Part shown: piece by piece, positions 9,830-20,970 of the stretch
Numbering within the stretch: position 1 is the first letter of the stretch
How the letters are laid out: each line of letters starts with the position of its first letter
Origin: Peribacillus frigoritolerans
GTDB lineage: Bacteria; Bacillota; Bacilli; Bacillales; DSM-1321
Length of the DNA stretch: 64,000 bases
NCBI GenBank assembly: GCA_030562215.1
Contig: JAUPFL010000001.1
Span: forward strand, 2,592,501-2,656,500
Direction of reading: 5' to 3'
Made by a program: the position numbers and the translations under genes
Notes under the pieces: model-generated
The model's database searches: none
Told to the model about the DNA's origin: nothing
The model's input: only the letters and a program-made list of their open reading frames with translations

Positions 9830-10207
9830 TTTCAAGCCTTGCCGCGATATTTATTACCTTGCCATTCGTAGGGTATATACTTTTTTATAGGGGCCAAACA
9901 ATTCACTGGAAACCATCGGCGCTCCGTTCAATTTGCAATGGACATGAGTACGCTGCTGTTCGTATTATCCGTTCATTATTTGATCATTACGATTTGGGAT
10001 ATGCAAATTCTTTGGGTGATCATGCTCATCATGCTCATCAACGCATTCGTGGTGGTTCTTGTCCATTACAAGGTAAAAGAAGAAATCATTTTCCATAAGG
10101 TATTAAAGGGTTTTTGGAGAGTGAACTTCGCCTTCTTTTTTGTGGCTTATCTATTATTATTTTCAATTGGAATAATTACAAGTATTACGAAGGTATTGAC
10201 TACATAA
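9817..10207 (+). CDS. DUF3397-type small membrane protein (frameshifted)
   Basis: About 129 residues after repair, with four hydrophobic segments and a short basic loop (KQFTGNHRRS). Proteins of the DUF3397 family sit between panE and bshC in several Bacillaceae, which supports the call; their function is unknown. The start is taken as GTG 9817, with AGGGGGGATGAGG just upstream. The frame changes at the six-T run at 9881-9886. Removing one T, the opposite direction to most breaks here, gives a continuous protein. Confidence 0.72.
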
Positions 10208-10316
10208 CATAGAACATCGCATCAATTTTCTGCTGCTGGGCAACTTCTTTTGTTTTCTTAAACCGGAATGTTATACTCTAAAAAGAATTGTAGTTGCAGA
10301 GAAAGGGAGAACAGAA

Positions 10317-11942
10317 ATGGAGATGAAAGATCTCGCGTTACCATCTTTAAACCGTTTTGCATCGGACTATTTACAAAACCGTCTCGAAACGGAGGATTAT
10401 TTTCACTATGACTTGTCTAAGCCTGACATTTATCTCAATAGGCATAATGAATTGATGAACCGTTCTTTTTCACGTGATGAATTGTCGGATTACATACAAC
10501 AATACATGTCTCGTCTTTCATTCAGTGAGGCAGTTAAGGGGAATATTGAAAGGTTGCGCAGGGATGATTCCGTGGTTGTGATCGGAGGACAGCAGGCTGG
10601 GTTATTATCAGGGCCGTTGTATACCATTCATAAAGTGATATCGATCATTAAACTTGCGGAAGAACAGGAAAAGAAACTGGGGCAGCCAGTCATTCCAGTT
10701 TTTTGGATAGCTGGGGAAGATCATGATTTGGCTGAAGTCAATCATGTTTATGTTATGAAAAACGGAAAACCAGATAAAAAAACCTATCCTTCCTACCAGC
10801 CATATAAAACAATGGTTTCTGATGTGGAGCTGGAAACGGAAAAGGCAGAGAAGTGGCTTGAGGAAATCATTGAAACATATGGAGAAACGGAATTTACGAA
10901 CAAACTCCTGATTGATATGAAGGAAACCATTAGGAAATCGAATACCTTTGTCGATTTCTTCGCCGAGCTGATTCATGAATGGTTCAAAGAATATGGCCTT
11001 TTACTAGTCGATGCCGGAGATCCGGATTTAAGGCGAATTGAGAAGGCATACTTTGAATCGATGGTCAATGAAAGTGGACGGATTGCTGAAGTGGTCGAGG
11101 AACAGCAATCATTCATGCATGCGAAAGGGTATGCAAAAATGATTGAAATGGATAAACGGGCAGCTAACTTATTTTATTATGATCCAGAAAAAAGATCGAT
11201 GTTTACTCGAACGTGTAGAAGGCGGTTTCAGCGGAAAAAACGGTGAGGTAACATTTACCGGGGAGGAACTCTTGCAGATAGCCAAAAATCATCCAGAACG
11301 ATTAAGCAACAATGTCATTACACGCCCGCTCATGCAGGAAATGCTCTTCCCTGTATTGGCTTTCGTTTCTGGGCCAGGGGAAATAGCCTATTGGGCAGAA
11401 TTAAAAAGGGTGTTTGAGTTGTTTTCCATGAAGATGCCGCCAATCATTCCTAGGTTAAACATCACGCTGGTGGAGCGGAGTATCCACAGCGACCTAGAAG
11501 AAATGGAACTCAGTTTGGAAACTGTTCTGACTGAAGGAACCGCTAATGCTGTGGAAAGTTACCTTGATTCCGTTAAAGATGAAACGATTGACACTCTGTT
11601 CGGGACGCTGAAATCACAGCTTGAAGAGAACCATGAAAAGCTTTTTGTCCACGCTGTCTCTTTAGATAGAGGACTTGAGCCGATGTTGAATAAAAACATT
11701 GAATTCATTCAAAAGCAATTGAATTTCATATATGGCAAAATCGGTGACCGTACAAAGGAACGACATTCGGTCATATTGAAAAATATGACCGGATAGCAAA
11801 TTCACTGTACCCTCTCGAATCACCCCAGGAGAGGATTTGGAATGTGTTTTATTACTTGAATCAATACGGGCCGGAGTTCGTACGGGATATGATGAAACTG
11901 GACTATCGGTTCAATAATCAGCATAAATTGATTTTCATTTAG
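10317..11942 (+). CDS. bshC: bshC: bacillithiol synthase, cysteine-adding enzyme (two frameshifts)
   Basis: Adds cysteine to glucosaminyl-malate, the last step of bacillithiol synthesis; bacillithiol is the main low-molecular-weight thiol of Bacillales. Recognisable motifs include the nucleotide-binding-like VVIGGQQAGLLSGP (about residues 87-100) and FWIAGEDHD (about 136-144), with HWIAGEDHD-type conservation across BshC. The ATG at 10317 follows AAAGGGAG. One A must be removed at 11188-11193 and one A added at 11779-11783. The result is 541 residues against 539 in B. subtilis. The C-terminal 50 residues lie beyond the second break. Confidence 0.93.
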
Positions 11943-12030
11943 AAAACCATTCGTTTTTGGGAAAAGTGGCGGACAAATCATTTTGAATACGGTTGCCTCA
12001 GACCAATCCTGATGAAGGGATTGAAAGGTG

Positions 12031-12064
12031 AAAAAAAGACAGGTGCTAAAGCCTGTCTTTTTTC
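12031..12064 (+). terminator. Terminator after bshC
   Basis: The hairpin AAGACAGG/CCTGTCTT with a short loop is flanked by seven A's and a T run, and isolates bshC from the mraZ operon. Confidence 0.88.
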
Positions 12065-12227
12065 TGTTTCCTGGGCAATTGTCAGGTGGTGCTTCGACAG
12101 TAATAGTGGGACTGCGTCTTAGTCTGAGTGCATTCGAGGGAAATGCACGTTTCTTTGAATAATTTGGCTAAATAAACTTAAGAAGAAAAGAAGGTAATTT
12201 TTACTTGGAAGGAGAAAGTAAAAACAA

Positions 12228-12282
12228 GTGGAGAAAGGTGGGGAATGTGGTACATTGAGATTAGAATGTGGGGGTAGTGGGT
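12228..12282 (+). promoter_or_regulatory. MraZ-box repeats upstream of mraZ
   Basis: Five GTGG-starting hexamers lie directly before mraZ: GTGGAG 12228, GTGGGG 12238, GTGGTA 12247, GTGGGG 12268 and GTGGGT 12277. Their 9-10 base spacing matches the direct repeats known to bind MraZ in other bacteria. They probably mediate MraZ control of its own dcw operon. The last two also overlap the ribosome site. Confidence 0.65.
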
Positions 12283-12714
12283 ATGTTCATGGGAGAGTAC
12301 CATCATAACATCGATATAAAGGGCCGTTTGATAGTCCCAGTGAAATTCAGGGAAAATCTTGGGGAGCAATTTGTCCTTACCCGCGGACTCGATCAATGTT
12401 TATTTGGTTACCCTATGGAAGAGTGGAAGCTGCTAGAAGAAAAGCTGAAAGCCCTGCCTTTAACAAAAAAAGATGCCCGTGCCTTTACCCGTTTTTTCTT
12501 TTCAGCAGCTACAGAATGCGAAATTGATAAACAAGGGCGAATTAATATCCCCACGCCGCTTACTTCATATGGCCAATTGGAAAAAGAATGTGTAATTCTT
12601 GGTGTTACCAATCGCATTGAGATTTGGAGCAAATCCCTTTGGGAAAACTATTTTTCAGCTTCGGAGGATTCTTTCGCTGAGATAGCAGAAAATATGATTG
12701 GCTTTGATATTTAA
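12283..12714 (+). CDS. mraZ: mraZ: transcriptional regulator of the dcw cluster
   Basis: A 143-residue AbrB-like (SpoVT-fold) DNA-binding protein with two MraZ repeats. Each contains the DxxGR signature: DIKGRLIVP near residue 13 and DKQGRINIP near residue 89. It forms rings and binds GTGG repeats upstream of its own gene in characterised species. The ATG at 12283 (MFMGEYHH) matches the family start; the in-frame GTG 15 bases upstream is part of a GTGG repeat. First gene of the division and cell wall cluster. Intact. Confidence 0.96.
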   Translation: MFMGEYHHNIDIKGRLIVPVKFRENLGEQFVLTRGLDQCLFGYPMEEWKLLEEKLKALPLTKKDARAFTRFFFSAATECEIDKQGRINIPTPLTSYGQLEKECVILGVTNRIEIWSKSLWENYFSASEDSFAEIAENMIGFDI

Positions 12715-12766
12715 GGCTGCCCTCAGAAATAGAGTCACTCAATAACCGATTGGAAGGATGTCTAGC

Positions 12767-13699
12767 ATGTTTCAACATACAACAGTGTTATTAAAAGAGA
12801 CGGTTGATGGATTAAACATCAAACCTGATGGAATTTATGTGGATTGTACTTTAGGAGGAGCCGGTCACAGCGAATACTTACTTTCACAGCTCTCTGACAA
12901 GGGAAGGCTTTATGCTTTTGATCAGGACGAAACGGCGATTCGGAATGCTAAGGAAAAATTGGAAAGCTATGGCGAACGTATTGTTCTTGTTTCTAATAAT
13001 TTTAAATACTTAAAAGAAGAGTTGAATGCCCGGGGAATCGAGAAAGTGGATGGGATCCTTTATGATTTAGGTGTGTCATCTCCACAATTGGATACACCGG
13101 AGCGTGGTTTCAGCTATAACCATGATGCGCCTTTGGATATGAGGATGGACCAAAGTGCTGCCATTTCTGCCTATGATGTCGTGAATACTTGGTCATTCCA
13201 TGATTTGCTGAGGATTTTCTTCCAATATGGAGAAGAAAAGTTTTCGAAACAAATTGCCAGGAAAATTGAAGCGGCACGTGAAATAAAACCGATTGAAACG
13301 ACGTTCGAGCTTGTGGAATTAATCAAGGATGGGATACCGGCCCCGGCAAGGCGTAAAGGCGGACACCCTGCGAAACGAGTGTTCCAAGCAATAAGAATCG
13401 CTGTGAATGACGAACTTGGTGTCTTTGAAGATTCCTTGGAGCAAGCCATATCGCTTTTGGATAAAGAGGGAAGAATATCTGTCATTACATTCCATTCGCT
13501 TGAAGATAGAATATGTAAAACGGTATTTAAAAAGGCCAGTAGCATGCCGGATCTTCCGCCAGGACTTCCAGTTATCCCGGATGAATTCAAGCCAACTATG
13601 AAAATAATTACGAGAAAACCGATTTTACCTTCAGAAGAAGAATTGGAAGGGAATAATCGTTCCCGGTCGGCTAAGCTAAGAATTGCCGAAAAGCAATAA
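12767..13699 (+). CDS. rsmH: rsmH (mraW): 16S rRNA cytidine(1402)-N4 methyltransferase
   Basis: Methylates C1402 in the decoding centre of 16S rRNA with S-adenosylmethionine. The 310-residue protein has the methyltransferase motif [10 protein letters not shown] near residue 30, the conserved [11 protein letters not shown] near 100 and the [12 protein letters not shown] segment near 200. The ATG at 12767 is preferred over the in-frame ATG at 12758, because GGAAGG would overlap the latter and lies 8 bases from the former. It lies 52 bases after mraZ and is intact. Confidence 0.96.
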   Translation: MFQHTTVLLKETVDGLNIKPDGIYVDCTLGGAGHSEYLLSQLSDKGRLYAFDQDETAIRNAKEKLESYGERIVLVSNNFKYLKEELNARGIEKVDGILYDLGVSSPQLDTPERGFSYNHDAPLDMRMDQSAAISAYDVVNTWSFHDLLRIFFQYGEEKFSKQIARKIEAAREIKPIETTFELVELIKDGIPAPARRKGGHPAKRVFQAIRIAVNDELGVFEDSLEQAISLLDKEGRISVITFHSLEDRICKTVFKKASSMPDLPPGLPVIPDEFKPTMKIITRKPILPSEEELEGNNRSRSAKLRIAEKQ

Positions 13700-13724
13700 T
13701 TACAAAAAAACAGTGAGGGGGAAC

Positions 13725-14084
13725 ATGAATGAGTTCCATAGCCAAAAAGTGCAAGAACAGCAATATGAAGACCAACAGCAGCAACAGACACATCAAACAG
13801 TGGTCATCCGTAAAGCGAAGATATCCATTGGTGAAGTTTTCTTACTATGTGCCCTTGCTATCATGGTTACCTTTATGGGAGTGAAAATAGTCTCTAATCA
13901 AGCGGCCATCTATGAAACGAATAAAGAAATCCAGCTAGTGGAAACTTCGATTGAAGAACAGGGTAAAGTGAATGATGATTTGAAAGTGCAGGTTGCTGAA
14001 CTTAGTACATACGAAAGAATTTGGAAAAAAGCTGCAGCGCTAGGGTTCAAGCTAAATGAGAATAATGTGAAGGGTGTGCAGTGA
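13725..14084 (+). CDS. ftsL: ftsL: cell division protein FtsL
   Basis: Bitopic membrane protein of the divisome that forms a trimer with DivIB and DivIC and activates the septal synthase. The 119 residues show a Gln-rich cytoplasmic start, one membrane helix (about 45-65, GEVFLLCALAIMVTFMGV) and an extracellular coiled coil with heptad-like spacing. The ATG at 13725 follows GTGAGGGGG. It lies between rsmH and pbpB as in all Bacilli. Sequence conservation is low, so the call rests on topology and position. Confidence 0.93.
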   Translation: MNEFHSQKVQEQQYEDQQQQQTHQTVVIRKAKISIGEVFLLCALAIMVTFMGVKIVSNQAAIYETNKEIQLVETSIEEQGKVNDDLKVQVAELSTYERIWKKAAALGFKLNENNVKGVQ

Positions 14085-14086
14085 TA

Positions 14087-16237
14087 ATGCAGAAACAAAA
14101 AATATGAAGCATGGGGCAGCCGGATTATTCTTCTTATTCGGCCTGCTCTTTTTGTGTTAGTCTGCCGCTTTTTGTATATTCAGGTGACAGGTACAGCAGG
14201 CGGGGAGGTATTGGCTTCGAAAATCGACAAGAAATATGAAAAAAACAGGTCATAGAAGCAAAAAGGGGAAGCATACTCGATACAAAAGGTGAAGTCATTG
14301 CCGAGGATACTTCCTCCTATATCTTAAGGGCAGTACTTAGTGAAAAGGAGCCGGAGCATGTTAAGGATCCGGAGATGACCGCTAGTAAGCTTGCTAAATA
14401 TATCGACATGGATGAACAGGACATCTATGAAAGACTTACGAAAAAAGGGGCATACCAGGTGGAATTTGGCAGCGCCGGCAAGGATTTGACTCAGGTCTTA
14501 AAGCAGAAAATAGAAAAATTGGAACTGCCGGGAATTACATTTGGAAGAACCAATAAACGTTTTTATCCTAACGGAATTTTCGCCTCCCATCTGATTGGCT
14601 ATGTTGAAAAGGATGAAGAAACGGGAGAAATGGCTGGTAAGTTCGGCATCGAAAGGTACCTCAATAAAGAATTGCAGGAAACGGATGGGAAACTGACATA
14701 TGACAGTGACTCATGGGGCTTCCTCTTACCGGATAAGAAGGAAAAGGTTGTTGCTCCTGATAATGGCAATGATGTCATGCTTACGATCGATAAGAAAATA
14801 CAAACGTTCCTGGAAGACTCGATGAGCAAAGTGCAGGAAAAATACGATCCCGAACAAATCATAGCGATTGTCTCCAATCCCAAAACGGGGGAGATTGTGG
14901 CGATGGGGCAAAGGCCTACCTTCCATCCGACAACGAAAGTCGGGCTTACGGATACATGGCGTAACCTGGCTATTGAAGAAACCTTCGAACCGGGTTCAAC
15001 CATGAAAACATTCACCCTTGCGGCGGCTGTTGAGGAAGGGGTCTTTAATCCGAATGAAAGCTTTGTGGCTGGAACCTACAAAGCCGGATCGGGGAAAATC
15101 GGAGATCATAGCGGAATCGAAAGAGGTAAGAGCATGACCTTTCTTGAAGGGGTTCAACGTTCCTCGAACGTCGCTTTTGCCACACTTGCAATGGATAAGA
15201 TAGAGCGGATACTTTCCGTGAGTATTTGACTAAGTTCGGATTTGATAAAAAACGGGAATTGACCTGCCGAACGAGATAACCGGTAAAATTCAATACAAGT
15301 ATAAGCTTGAAAAAGTTACTACTTCCTTTGGACAGGGTTCGACCGTTACACCGATTCAACAAATCCAAGCTGCATCCGCAATAGCCAATGATGGAAAAAT
15401 GATGCGGCCGTACGTGATAAAAAGCATTTCCGATCAGGATACCGGAAAAATATTGAAAACGACTAAGCCGAAAGTGACAGGGCAACCGATTTCGACAGAA
15501 ACTGCAAAACAAGTACGTGATTATTTGGAAACGGTAATTTCCGCGAAAAAAGGAACAGGGAAAAATATGCCATTGATGGTTATGAAGTAGCAGGAAAAAC
15601 CGGTACTGCACAAATTGCGGGTCCGACAGGTAGATATTTAGAAGGGAAAAATAACTATGTGTTCTCCTTTTTAGGAATGGCTCCAAAAGATGATCCGCAG
15701 TTGGTCATGTATGTGGCGGTCAAACAGCCAAAGTTAGGTGTATCTTATGTTGGGGCTGATCCATTGTCAGAGATATTTAATCCTGTCATGCAAAATAGCC
15801 TGCAATATCTAAACATAAAACCTTCCGAGGTTAAAAAACAAAAAGCAAATAAAATCGTGGACTATACGAATCAAACCGAGAGTTCAGCTGTCAAAGAACT
15901 GAAGGAACTTGGTTATGATGTAAGTACGATCGGAAGTGGGCGTAAAGTGCTCGATCAATCCCCGAAAGCGGGGAGTATACTTTTACAGGGTGAAAAGATA
16001 ATCCTCAGGACGGAAGGTGAAATGGAAGTTCCTGACATGAAGGGATGGTCACTGCGCGATGTCATGAAATTGGCCAAGGTTGCAAAACTGGATCTGAAAA
16101 CCAAAGGTACTGGATACGTAAGTAAACAGAGTCTTGAGGCCGGGAAAAAGGTTAATGAAGGAGAGACCTTCAATATTGAATTATCCCAGCCAGATGGAGC
16201 CGGAGAAGATATACCGACAAAAGAGAAAACAGAGTGA
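14087..16237 (+). CDS. pbpB: pbpB: penicillin-binding protein 2B, septal transpeptidase (six frameshifts)
   Basis: Essential class B PBP that cross-links septal peptidoglycan in complex with FtsW, FtsL and DivIB. An N-terminal membrane anchor is followed by the PBP dimerisation domain, the transpeptidase domain (STMK nucleophile near 14998, SSN near 15163, KTGTA near 15600) and two PASTA domains. Single bases are missing at about 14096-14101, 14149, 14243, 15203, 15249-15254 and 15560-15564. Repair gives 718 residues, against 716 in B. subtilis. The first three breaks would remove the whole N-terminus, so no truncated form would be functional. Confidence 0.93.
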
Positions 16238-16349
16238 AGGTAAAGAGGGGATCCAAATGGATCCCCTCTTTATTTCTTTCAAAGTTTATAGTCTAGCATC
16301 GAGTAGACAAGCATATATTGAAGCATGTATGAAATGGAGGTGCCTGTTT

Positions 16350-18270
16350 TTGCGTGTTTCGAATGTTACTGTCCGAAAACGGCTGGCAATCGCATTGGCA
16401 ATCGGTATCGTTGTTTTTTTTATCATTGATATCCGATTGGGAATTGTACAGTTTTATCTGGGGGATAAGTTGACGGGGCTGGCTAAAGATTCCTGGAGCA
16501 GGAATATTCCTTTTGAAGCCAAACGAGGAGAAATCCTGGATCGGAATGGTGTCGAGCTGGCAACGAATATATCCGCGCCAACAGTCTATGTCATCCCAAG
16601 ACAGATTGAGAATCCTGGGGAGACGGCGGAGCAGCTTGCTTCAATATTGGATATGACAAAGGAAAAGGCTTATCAATGGTTAACGAAACAAGCGATGAGC
16701 GTCAGAATTCCGGAAGGCAGAAAGATATCTCATGAAAAGGCGAAGGAAATTAAAGCATTAGGGATAAAGGGCGTATATATCGCTGAAGATTCAAAGCGCC
16801 ATTACCCATTTGGTGAATACCTTTCGCATGTTCTTGGCTTTACGGGATCTGACAATCAAGGGTTGATGGGCATTGAATTGTCTTATGATAAGGAACTAAG
16901 CGGGGAAAAGGGATTCGTTAAATTTTACTCGGATGCGAAGGGGAAAAGGCTCGAGAATATGGCCGATGACTATAAGCCCCCTGTTGATGGTGATAACTTG
17001 AAGTTGACCATTGATAGCAAAATCCAGACCATTGTGGAGAGGGAGCTTGATAATGCGGAGGCGACATATGATCCCGATGGGATAATTGCCATTGCAATGG
17101 ACCCGAACACAGGGGAAATATTGGCAATGTCCAGCAGGCCAACCTTCGATCCGGCCAATTTTCAAAATGTACCCTCAGAAGTGTATAATCGTAATTTACC
17201 AGTTTGGAGTATATATGAACCAGGTTCTACTTTTAAGATCATCACGCTTGCTGCGGCGCTTGAAGAAGGGAAGGTCGACTTACAAAAGGAACATTTTTAT
17301 GATTCCGGACATGTGGAAGTTTCAGGGTCTACGCTGCATTGCTGGAAAAGCGGAGGACATGGGGACCAAACTTTTCTTGAAGTAGTCGAGAACTCATGTA
17401 ACCCTGGTTTTGTAGAATTAGGGAACCGGCTTGGTAAAGACAAGCTGTTTAAATATATAAATGATTTCGGTTTTGGGCAAAAGACGGGGATTGATTTAAC
17501 CGGAGAAGGAAAAGGAATCATGTTCAACATGGATCGAGTGGGTCCGGTTGAGCAGGCAACGACTGCGTTTGGACAAGGTGTAGCCGTAACGCCCATTCAG
17601 CAGGTGACAGCGGTATCGGCGGCCGTGAATGGCGGGACTTTATATACACCTTATATCGCGAAGGAACTGGTGAATCCAAAAATGGGGAAGTGCTGATGCG
17701 AAAGACCCCTCAGGCGAAGAAAAAGGTGATTTCAGAAGCAACCTCGAAGAAAGTCCGTGAAGCACTTGAATCCGTTGTCGCCCAAGGAAGCGGTAAAGGA
17801 GCATTCGTGGAGTCGTACCGCGTCGGCGGGAAAACGGGTACAGCCCAAAAAGCTGAAAATGGCAGATACCTTGAAAATAATTATATTCTTTCATTCATTG
17901 GTGTCGCTCCAGCGGATGATCCGCAAATCGTCGTTTATATAGCTGTGGATAATCCGAAAGGAACGGTACAATTCGGCGGGGTCGTTGCCGCACCGATCGT
18001 TGGGAATATCATGGAGGATTCACTTAGGGCCATGGGCGTCAAGCCAAGGAAAAACCAGATCGAGAAGGAAACGGTATGGACGGATCCCGTCATGGTCGAG
18101 GTACCCGACGTCGTGGGTCTCAGCAAAAAGAGTTGCAAACCCAGCTCATTGACCTTAAGCTGGATATTGCCGGCAATGGGGATAAAGTCATAAATCAAGC
18201 CCCGGATCCAGGTGTTAAAGTAAAACAAGGCTCTACAATAAGAATTTATCTTGGCGAAAATACAGAATAA
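16350..18270 (+). CDS. spoVD: spoVD: sporulation-specific penicillin-binding protein (two frameshifts)
   Basis: Class B transpeptidase needed for spore cortex peptidoglycan, working with SpoVE in the outer forespore membrane. The start is TTG at 16350 after GGAGGTG, giving LRVSNVTVRKRLA, which aligns with the B. subtilis N-terminus. There is a membrane anchor at about 12-30, a transpeptidase domain with STFK (near 17225), SCN (near 17395) and KTGTA (near 17832), and one C-terminal PASTA domain. One A is missing at about 17681 and one at 18124-18129. The repaired length is 640 residues (646 in B. subtilis). It probably also has its own mother-cell promoter, which I could not locate. Confidence 0.93.
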
Positions 18271-18294
18271 GTATAATATAATATATGAATAGTT

Positions 18295-18323
18295 AAAGCG
18301 GCTGAAGAATCATCAGCCGCTTT
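18295..18323 (+). terminator. Terminator-like hairpin after spoVD
   Basis: An 11-bp perfect stem (AAAGCGGCTGA/TCAGCCGCTTT) with a 7-nt loop and a short T run. It separates spoVD from murE, which has its own promoter. Confidence 0.8.
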
Positions 18324-18324
18324 G

Positions 18325-18353
18325 TTTACGGAGTCGGGATAACCCCGTATAAT
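18325..18353 (+). promoter_or_regulatory. Probable SigA promoter for murE
   Basis: TTTACG (18325-18330), 17 bases, then a perfect TATAAT (18348-18353), about 75 bases before the murE start and just after the spoVD terminator. Confidence 0.55.
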
Positions 18354-18428
18354 TGAAATTGGTTTCTCGACAAGCCAAGGCTAATCACATATAATGAATC
18401 CTCAAATTAAGTTGAGAGGGATGGAAAA

Positions 18429-19902
18429 ATGAAGCTTCACAAATTACTATCTTATTTAAACTCCTTATTTACGTATGAAGGAGAAAATCCTGAAATCACC
18501 TCCATTGAAAATGATAACCGTAAAGTCATAGACGGAAGTTTATTTGTTTGTATAAAAGGTTATACAGTCGATGGTCATGATTTTGCCCAACTTGCTGTAG
18601 AACATGGAGCTGCAGCAGTCATTGCCGAAAGGCCGCTTGACCTCGATGTTCCCGTGATCGTAGTCAGGGATTCGAGCAGGGCGATGGCAGTGCTTGCCGA
18701 TGCATTTTATGGCCATCCGACTCAAAAGATGCGCTTGATCGGAATTACAGGAACGAATGGAAAGACGACGACCAGTCACTTATTGGAAAAAGATTTTCGA
18801 GGATCGACATGAAAAAACAGGTTTGATTGGCACGATGTATACAAAAATTGCCGATACGGTATATGAAACTAAGAATACGACGCCAGATAGCGTTACACTG
18901 CAGAAGGCATTTCATGAAATGGCAGAAGCATCCGTCACCACGGCCATTATGGAAGTTTCATCGCATGCACTTGAGCTTGGGCGCGTCCATGGCTGTGATT
19001 ATGATATTGCCGTCTTTACGAATCTCACTCAGGATCATTTGGATTTTCATAAAACCATGGACAGATACAGGCAGGCAAAATCCTTATTTTTCTCACAGCT
19101 TGGCAATGCTTACATAGAAAATCGCCCTAAATATGCTGTACTCAATGCCGATGATGAGGCAACAGCCGATTTCATTAAAGCGACTGCTGCTACAGTCGTT
19201 ACATACGGCATAGACAATGATGCGGATATAAGGGCCAAGGATATAAAAATTGATGCAAATGGCACATCGTTCACCTTGACAGCAGGTAAAGAAGAGCGTT
19301 ACATTCAGCTGAAGCTAATTGGTAAATTCAGTGTTTATAATGTACTCTCAGCCATCTCTGCTGCTTTGTGCGCCGGTAACGATCTGGATGGGACGATTAG
19401 ATCCATCGAGGAAATAAAAGGTGTTGCAGGCCGTTTTGAGCTCATTTCAGCGAATCAGGACTTCCCGGTCATTGTTGACTATGCCCATACTCCGGACAGT
19501 TTGGAAAATGTTCTAAAGACTGTTGGTGAGTTTGCTAGAAAGAAAATTTTCGTGATAGTGGGCTGCGGCGGGGACCGAGACAAGACAAAACGTCCAATCA
19601 TGGCTCAAATTGCATGCAGTTTGGCTACTGACCCGATCTTCACCTCGGATAATCCGCGCAGTGAAGATGCTGCCCAGATCCTCCGGGATATGGAAGCTGG
19701 TGTAGCAGGCAAAGAATATACGGTTATTGAAGACCGCAGGCAGGCGATAGCTTACGCAGTTTCCAAGGCGGAAGAGGGCGACGTTATCTTAATAGCTGGA
19801 AAAGGTCATGAAACCTATCAATTGGTCGGTGATGAAGTGCTTCACTTCGATGATCGTGAAGAAGCGGAAAAGGCGATTCAAAGTCGTTTGGGTTCAGTTT
19901 GA
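18429..19902 (+). CDS. murE: murE: UDP-MurNAc-L-Ala-D-Glu:meso-diaminopimelate ligase (frameshifted)
   Basis: Adds the third residue of the stem peptide. The P-loop GTNGKTTT is near residue 110. The DNPRSE motif near 19656-19673 is the diaminopimelate recognition element, so the wall is predicted to be meso-DAP type. GAGAGGGATG precedes the ATG at 18429. The five-A run at 18786-18790 has one A too many; removing it joins the two parts into about 490 residues (494 in B. subtilis). This is one of four breaks that need a deletion. Confidence 0.95.
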
Positions 19903-19992
19903 ACCAACGCTGAAATTGACCTGCAACAAATTAAGAAAAGACATCAAGCAGAATTTTATATTTGAATTGTGTTAGGAATGAGGGAATAAGGA

Positions 19993-20970
19993 ATGTTGGA
20001 ACAAGTGATTTTTTATACGATTTTGGTGGCGTTTTTAGTAACCGTTCTTCTTTCGCCGATTTTCATCCCGTTTTTAAGAAGATTGAAATTCGGGCAAAGT
20101 ATTAGGGAAGAAGGCCCGCAATCGCATCTGAAGAAAACGGGAACACCCACCATGGGCGGTTTGGTCATATTATTATCTGTTACCATCGCTACACTAGTCA
20201 TGACTTTGAAATTTTCGGCACCTTCAACCGAAACGTATTTATTATTATTCGTTACTTTAGGTTTTGGTTTATTAGGTTTCCTTGATGATTTCATCAAAGT
20301 GGTCATGAAACGTAACCTGGGACTGACTTCCAAGCAAAAACTGCTTGGACAAATTGTGATTTCGGTCATCTTTTACTTCGTCTTCAAGCAGACAGACCGT
20401 TTTAATCCTGAATTGACGATTCCAGGCACTGACTTTGCTTTTGATTTTGGCTGGTTTTATCTGTTTATCGTTATTTTCTGGCTGGTAGGTTTTTCGAATG
20501 CCGTCAATTTGACGGATGGGCTTGATGGACTTGTCTCAGGAACATCAGCCATTGCCTTTGGTGCTTTTGCCATTTTGGCCTGGAGTCAGTCACAATATGA
20601 TGTCGCTATTTTTTCGGTGGCGGTTGTCGGTGCAGTACTCGGATTTTTGGTATTCAATGCACACCCGGCAAAGGTTTTCATGGGGGATACGGGTTCCTTG
20701 GCCCTTGGGGGAGCAATCGCAACCATCGCCTTGTTAACGAAGCTTGAAATCCTCCTGGTAATCATTGGCGGAGTCTTCGTCATTGAAACGCTCTCGGTCA
20801 TCCTTCAGGTAGGATCTTTTAAAACGACTGGTAAACGTATTTTTAAAATGAGTCCGCTTCACCACCATTATGAGCTTTCCGGCTGGTCGGAATGGCGCGT
20901 CGTCGTCACTTTCTGGACAGTGGGGCTGCTGTGTGCGGTACTCGGAATCTATTTAGAGGTGTGGATATAA
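19993..20970 (+). CDS. mraY: mraY: phospho-N-acetylmuramoyl-pentapeptide transferase
   Basis: Transfers the MurNAc-pentapeptide from UDP to undecaprenyl phosphate, forming lipid I in the membrane. The 325-residue protein has about ten membrane helices and the conserved cytoplasmic motifs: FLDDFIK (near residue 96), NLTDGLDGL (near 173) and the C-terminal PLHHHYE (near 290). The ATG at 19993 follows GAGGGAATAAGG. It abuts murD with no gap. Intact. Confidence 0.97.
   Translation: MLEQVIFYTILVAFLVTVLLSPIFIPFLRRLKFGQSIREEGPQSHLKKTGTPTMGGLVILLSVTIATLVMTLKFSAPSTETYLLLFVTLGFGLLGFLDDFIKVVMKRNLGLTSKQKLLGQIVISVIFYFVFKQTDRFNPELTIPGTDFAFDFGWFYLFIVIFWLVGFSNAVNLTDGLDGLVSGTSAIAFGAFAILAWSQSQYDVAIFSVAVVGAVLGFLVFNAHPAKVFMGDTGSLALGGAIATIALLTKLEILLVIIGGVFVIETLSVILQVGSFKTTGKRIFKMSPLHHHYELSGWSEWRVVVTFWTVGLLCAVLGIYLEVWI

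Noticed and set aside
13171-13791. Long minus-strand frame opposite rsmH
   Set aside because: It is antisense to a highly conserved gene; its length follows from codon bias on the other strand.
14087-18270. Pseudogenisation of pbpB and spoVD, suggesting an asporogenous strain
   Set aside because: Breaks hit essential vegetative genes equally and sit in homopolymers, so loss of sporulation cannot be inferred.
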